A stretch of 64,000 nucleotides of DNA from Variovorax ginsengisoli. GTDB taxonomy: Bacteria; Pseudomonadota; Gammaproteobacteria; Burkholderiales; Burkholderiaceae_C. Under the pieces are notes generated by a model that worked only from the letters and a program-made list of their open reading frames with translations, ran no database searches and had not been told where the DNA came from. Position 1 is the first letter of the stretch, and the number at the start of each line of letters is the position of its first letter. Position numbers and translations under genes: made by a program. Where the stretch lies: positions 62,001 to 126,000 of the forward strand of contig NZ_JAUSRO010000005.1 of the NCBI RefSeq assembly GCF_030811835.1, written 5' to 3'. Of this stretch, positions 62,487 through 64,000 are shown piece after piece.

Positions 62487-63348
62487 CGTGGGTGGGTCCC
62501 GGTCTTGCCGTTGTTGTTTCTGGAGGCGGCGGCGATGCCGTCGCGGGCGTGCTCCGGCGCCGCGCGGGCTTCAGGCGCGCCACCAGGCCATGCAGCCGCG
62601 CACGCAGAAAGGCCGACCGGCGCAGGTCGCGCCGGAACGGCGGCAACGACAGCGCCAGCAGCAGTGCAGCGAGCGGCACCACCCACACGAAACCGACGTA
62701 CTTGAAGCCCGCCGCGCCCACCAGGCCGCCGACGATGAACATGCCGATGAGGCCGCCGTGCTGGGCGATCGCCGGCCGGCTGGCACGCACGCGGACGTGC
62801 TCGGGCGTGTGGCGCTGGTTGCGATAGAACAGCCGCCCCAGCTCGATGCCCAGATCGGTGACGTGGCCGGTCATGTGCGTGGTGCGCATCTTGCCGTGCG
62901 ACATGATGGAACTCAGCCCGTTCTGCAGGCCCATGATGAAGGACAGCAGCAGCACGGTCAGCGGCACCGCGAAGGGCGTGTGCCAGCTCAGCGTGAGGGC
63001 GCCGAGCAACCCGAAGACCAGCAGCAAGGCTGCCTCGAGCAGCAGCGGCATCGCATAGGCACTGCGCAGGTGATGCTGCCGGCCCCAGTGCACGATCATG
63101 GCGCTGGTGGCGGCGCCGACGGTGAAGGCCAGCAGCGCACCGACGGCACCGAGCAGCAAGGGCAGATGCCCTAGCACGAGGCCGTCGGCCACCTGCGAAG
63201 CGAAGCCCGACATGTGCGAGGTGTACATGTGCACCACCAGCAGCCCGCCGGCGTTCACCGCGCCCGCGTTGAAGGCAAGCAGCAGGCCGAACATGCGGTC
63301 CAGCGACAAGGTGCGGTGCTGGCCCGAGAGGTGAAGCAGGCGGCGCAT
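62464..63348 (-). CDS. DUF1275 (YoaK-like) membrane protein
   Basis: A 294-residue membrane protein with about six helices, beginning LSLDRMFGLLLAFNAGAVNAGGLLVVHMYTSHMSG, the DUF1275 signature, followed by FIMGLQNGLSSIMSHGKMRTTHMTGHVTDLGIELG, which is also diagnostic. The C-terminal tail of about 40 residues is Arg/Pro/Thr-rich and overlaps glcF. Function unknown for the family. It sits between glcE and glcF, an unusual place for an unrelated gene, and shares their transcript. Confidence 0.88.
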   Translation of the reverse strand: MRRLLHLSGQHRTLSLDRMFGLLLAFNAGAVNAGGLLVVHMYTSHMSGFASQVADGLVLGHLPLLLGAVGALLAFTVGAATSAMIVHWGRQHHLRSAYAMPLLLEAALLLVFGLLGALTLSWHTPFAVPLTVLLLSFIMGLQNGLSSIMSHGKMRTTHMTGHVTDLGIELGRLFYRNQRHTPEHVRVRASRPAIAQHGGLIGMFIVGGLVGAAGFKYVGFVWVVPLAALLLALSLPPFRRDLRRSAFLRARLHGLVARLKPARRRSTPATASPPPPETTTARPGPTHDANRTRS

Positions 63349-63360
63349 GGTGCAGTCTGA

Positions 63361-64000
63361 TCAATGCGCGAGAAGGCGGCCGCGATTGAAGATGCCGGCC
63401 GGATCGAACTCGCGTTGCAGCGCCCGGTGGATGCGCTGCAGCGGCACGCTGAGCGTGTCGAAGCGTGGCAGCGTGCCGCGGTGGCCTTCGGCTGGCTCGA
63501 AGAGCGTGGCATGCCCTCCCACGGCGCGCGCGGCCGCGCGCAGCGCCTGGCCCTCTGGCTCGCTTTCGGCGAAGTACCAGCGCAGGCCGCCATGCCATTC
63601 GATCAAGGGCGTGCCCGCGACCGGCAGCACCGGTGCGGTCTGCGGAACCGAAAGCCGCCAGAGCGCGTGCGTGCCACGCCGCCCGGCGAACCAGGGCAGC
63701 CGCAGGTCGCGGCAGGCGATCCAGTCGGCGGCCGCATCGGGCTGGCGCTCGCCGCCGAGCTGCGCGCAGGCCGCGTCGACGGCCGCTACGGCGCCGCGCA
63801 GGCGCAGGTAGAGCGTGCCGACGCCCTGGTCCTCGACCCAGCAACTCGCGTTCAGCGGCAGCGGCCGACCGCCCCAGCCGTGGAGCAACTCAAGCGCATC
63901 GGCCTGCGAGCAGTCGAACTTCAACGTGGTCTCGGCCGGGGCGACCGGCAGCACCTTCAGACTGACTTCGGTGATCGGCCCGAGCACGCCCAGCGATCCG
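63361..64000 (-). CDS. glcE: Glycolate oxidase subunit GlcE, C-terminal part
   Basis: The minus-strand frame enters from the right edge and ends at 63361, giving about 212 residues of the C-terminal region. GVLGPITEVSLKVLPVAP closes the FAD_binding_4-type domain; the cap region contains WFAGRRGTHALWRLSVP and TPLIEWHGGLRWYF, and the end RALQREFDPAGIFNRGRLL is the standard vanillyl-alcohol-oxidase-fold C-terminus. It ends 12 bp before the DUF1275 gene and belongs to the glc operon with glcF. The N-terminal FAD domain is outside the window. Confidence 0.9.
   Translation of the reverse strand, partial: GSLGVLGPITEVSLKVLPVAPAETTLKFDCSQADALELLHGWGGRPLPLNASCWVEDQGVGTLYLRLRGAVAAVDAACAQLGGERQPDAAADWIACRDLRLPWFAGRRGTHALWRLSVPQTAPVLPVAGTPLIEWHGGLRWYFAESEPEGQALRAAARAVGGHATLFEPAEGHRGTLPRFDTLSVPLQRIHRALQREFDPAGIFNRGRLLAH

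Noticed and set aside
1-64000. tRNA, rRNA, CRISPR, prophage or IS elements
   Set aside because: I looked for tRNA-like cloverleafs, regularly spaced repeats, transposases and phage genes and found none I could support.

Overview
The window is GC-rich, densely packed DNA, almost certainly from a betaproteobacterium of the Comamonadaceae type (Variovorax/Acidovorax-like). This rests on gene content and style: a Bug-type solute-binding protein, RdgC, a YadA-type adhesin carrying the extended signal peptide, a BmpA-type ureide transport locus and many ATGA overlaps. Species was not determined. No rRNA, tRNA, CRISPR array, transposase or phage gene was seen.

Left part (1-11.3 kb): the tail of a sulfur-transferase/phosphatase-like gene and a TauE/SafE exporter, an AraC regulator, leuA preceded by a Leu-rich leader ORF, an iron-uptake unit (Fur box, a one-polypeptide ECF sigma/FecR hybrid, a TonB-dependent siderophore receptor and a remnant PepSY gene), an MFS carrier with a divergent ArsR-like regulator, and a secreted M48 protease.

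Central accessory part (11.3-26.8 kb): fifteen same-strand genes that read as one programme for importing and mineralising carbamoyl-nitrogen compounds. It has allophanate hydrolase (AtzF), the AtzE/AtzG/AtzH set of the lower cyanuric-acid pathway, a close match to biuret hydrolase, a formamidase-type nitrilase, a second isochorismatase-type hydrolase, two unrelated ABC importers (NitT/TauT type and BMP/nucleoside type) and an FCD-GntR regulator. CTTG-N4-CAAG-like sites lie in front of two of its transcription units. No cyanuric-acid hydrolase is present, so the entry substrate is open. Two large inverted-repeat elements sit between genes of this locus.

The 26.8-34.1 kb part has an AmpG-like permease, then a compact ketosynthase / chain-length-factor-like / flavin-halogenase-like operon without ACP or ketoreductase, and a two-component system. 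The 34.1-45.1 kb part is mostly housekeeping: glycosyltransferases and an O-antigen-ligase-like protein, ilvE, rdgC, an M20 amidohydrolase with its MHS transporter and LysR regulator, and radA.

The right part (45.2-64 kb) has a five-gene sugar-acid/hydroxyacid catabolic operon (HpaI-type aldolase, IlvD/Edd dehydratase, Bug protein, class II aldolase, PanE-like reductase), alr, lplT and a glutathione peroxidase. Next is a surface module (BamE/OmpA lipoprotein, 1125-residue trimeric autotransporter, divergent orphan response regulator), followed by a decayed AT-rich gene with a frameshift and two in-frame TAG codons. The window closes with glycolate-oxidase genes glcE (cut by the edge) and glcF, with a DUF1275 membrane protein between them.
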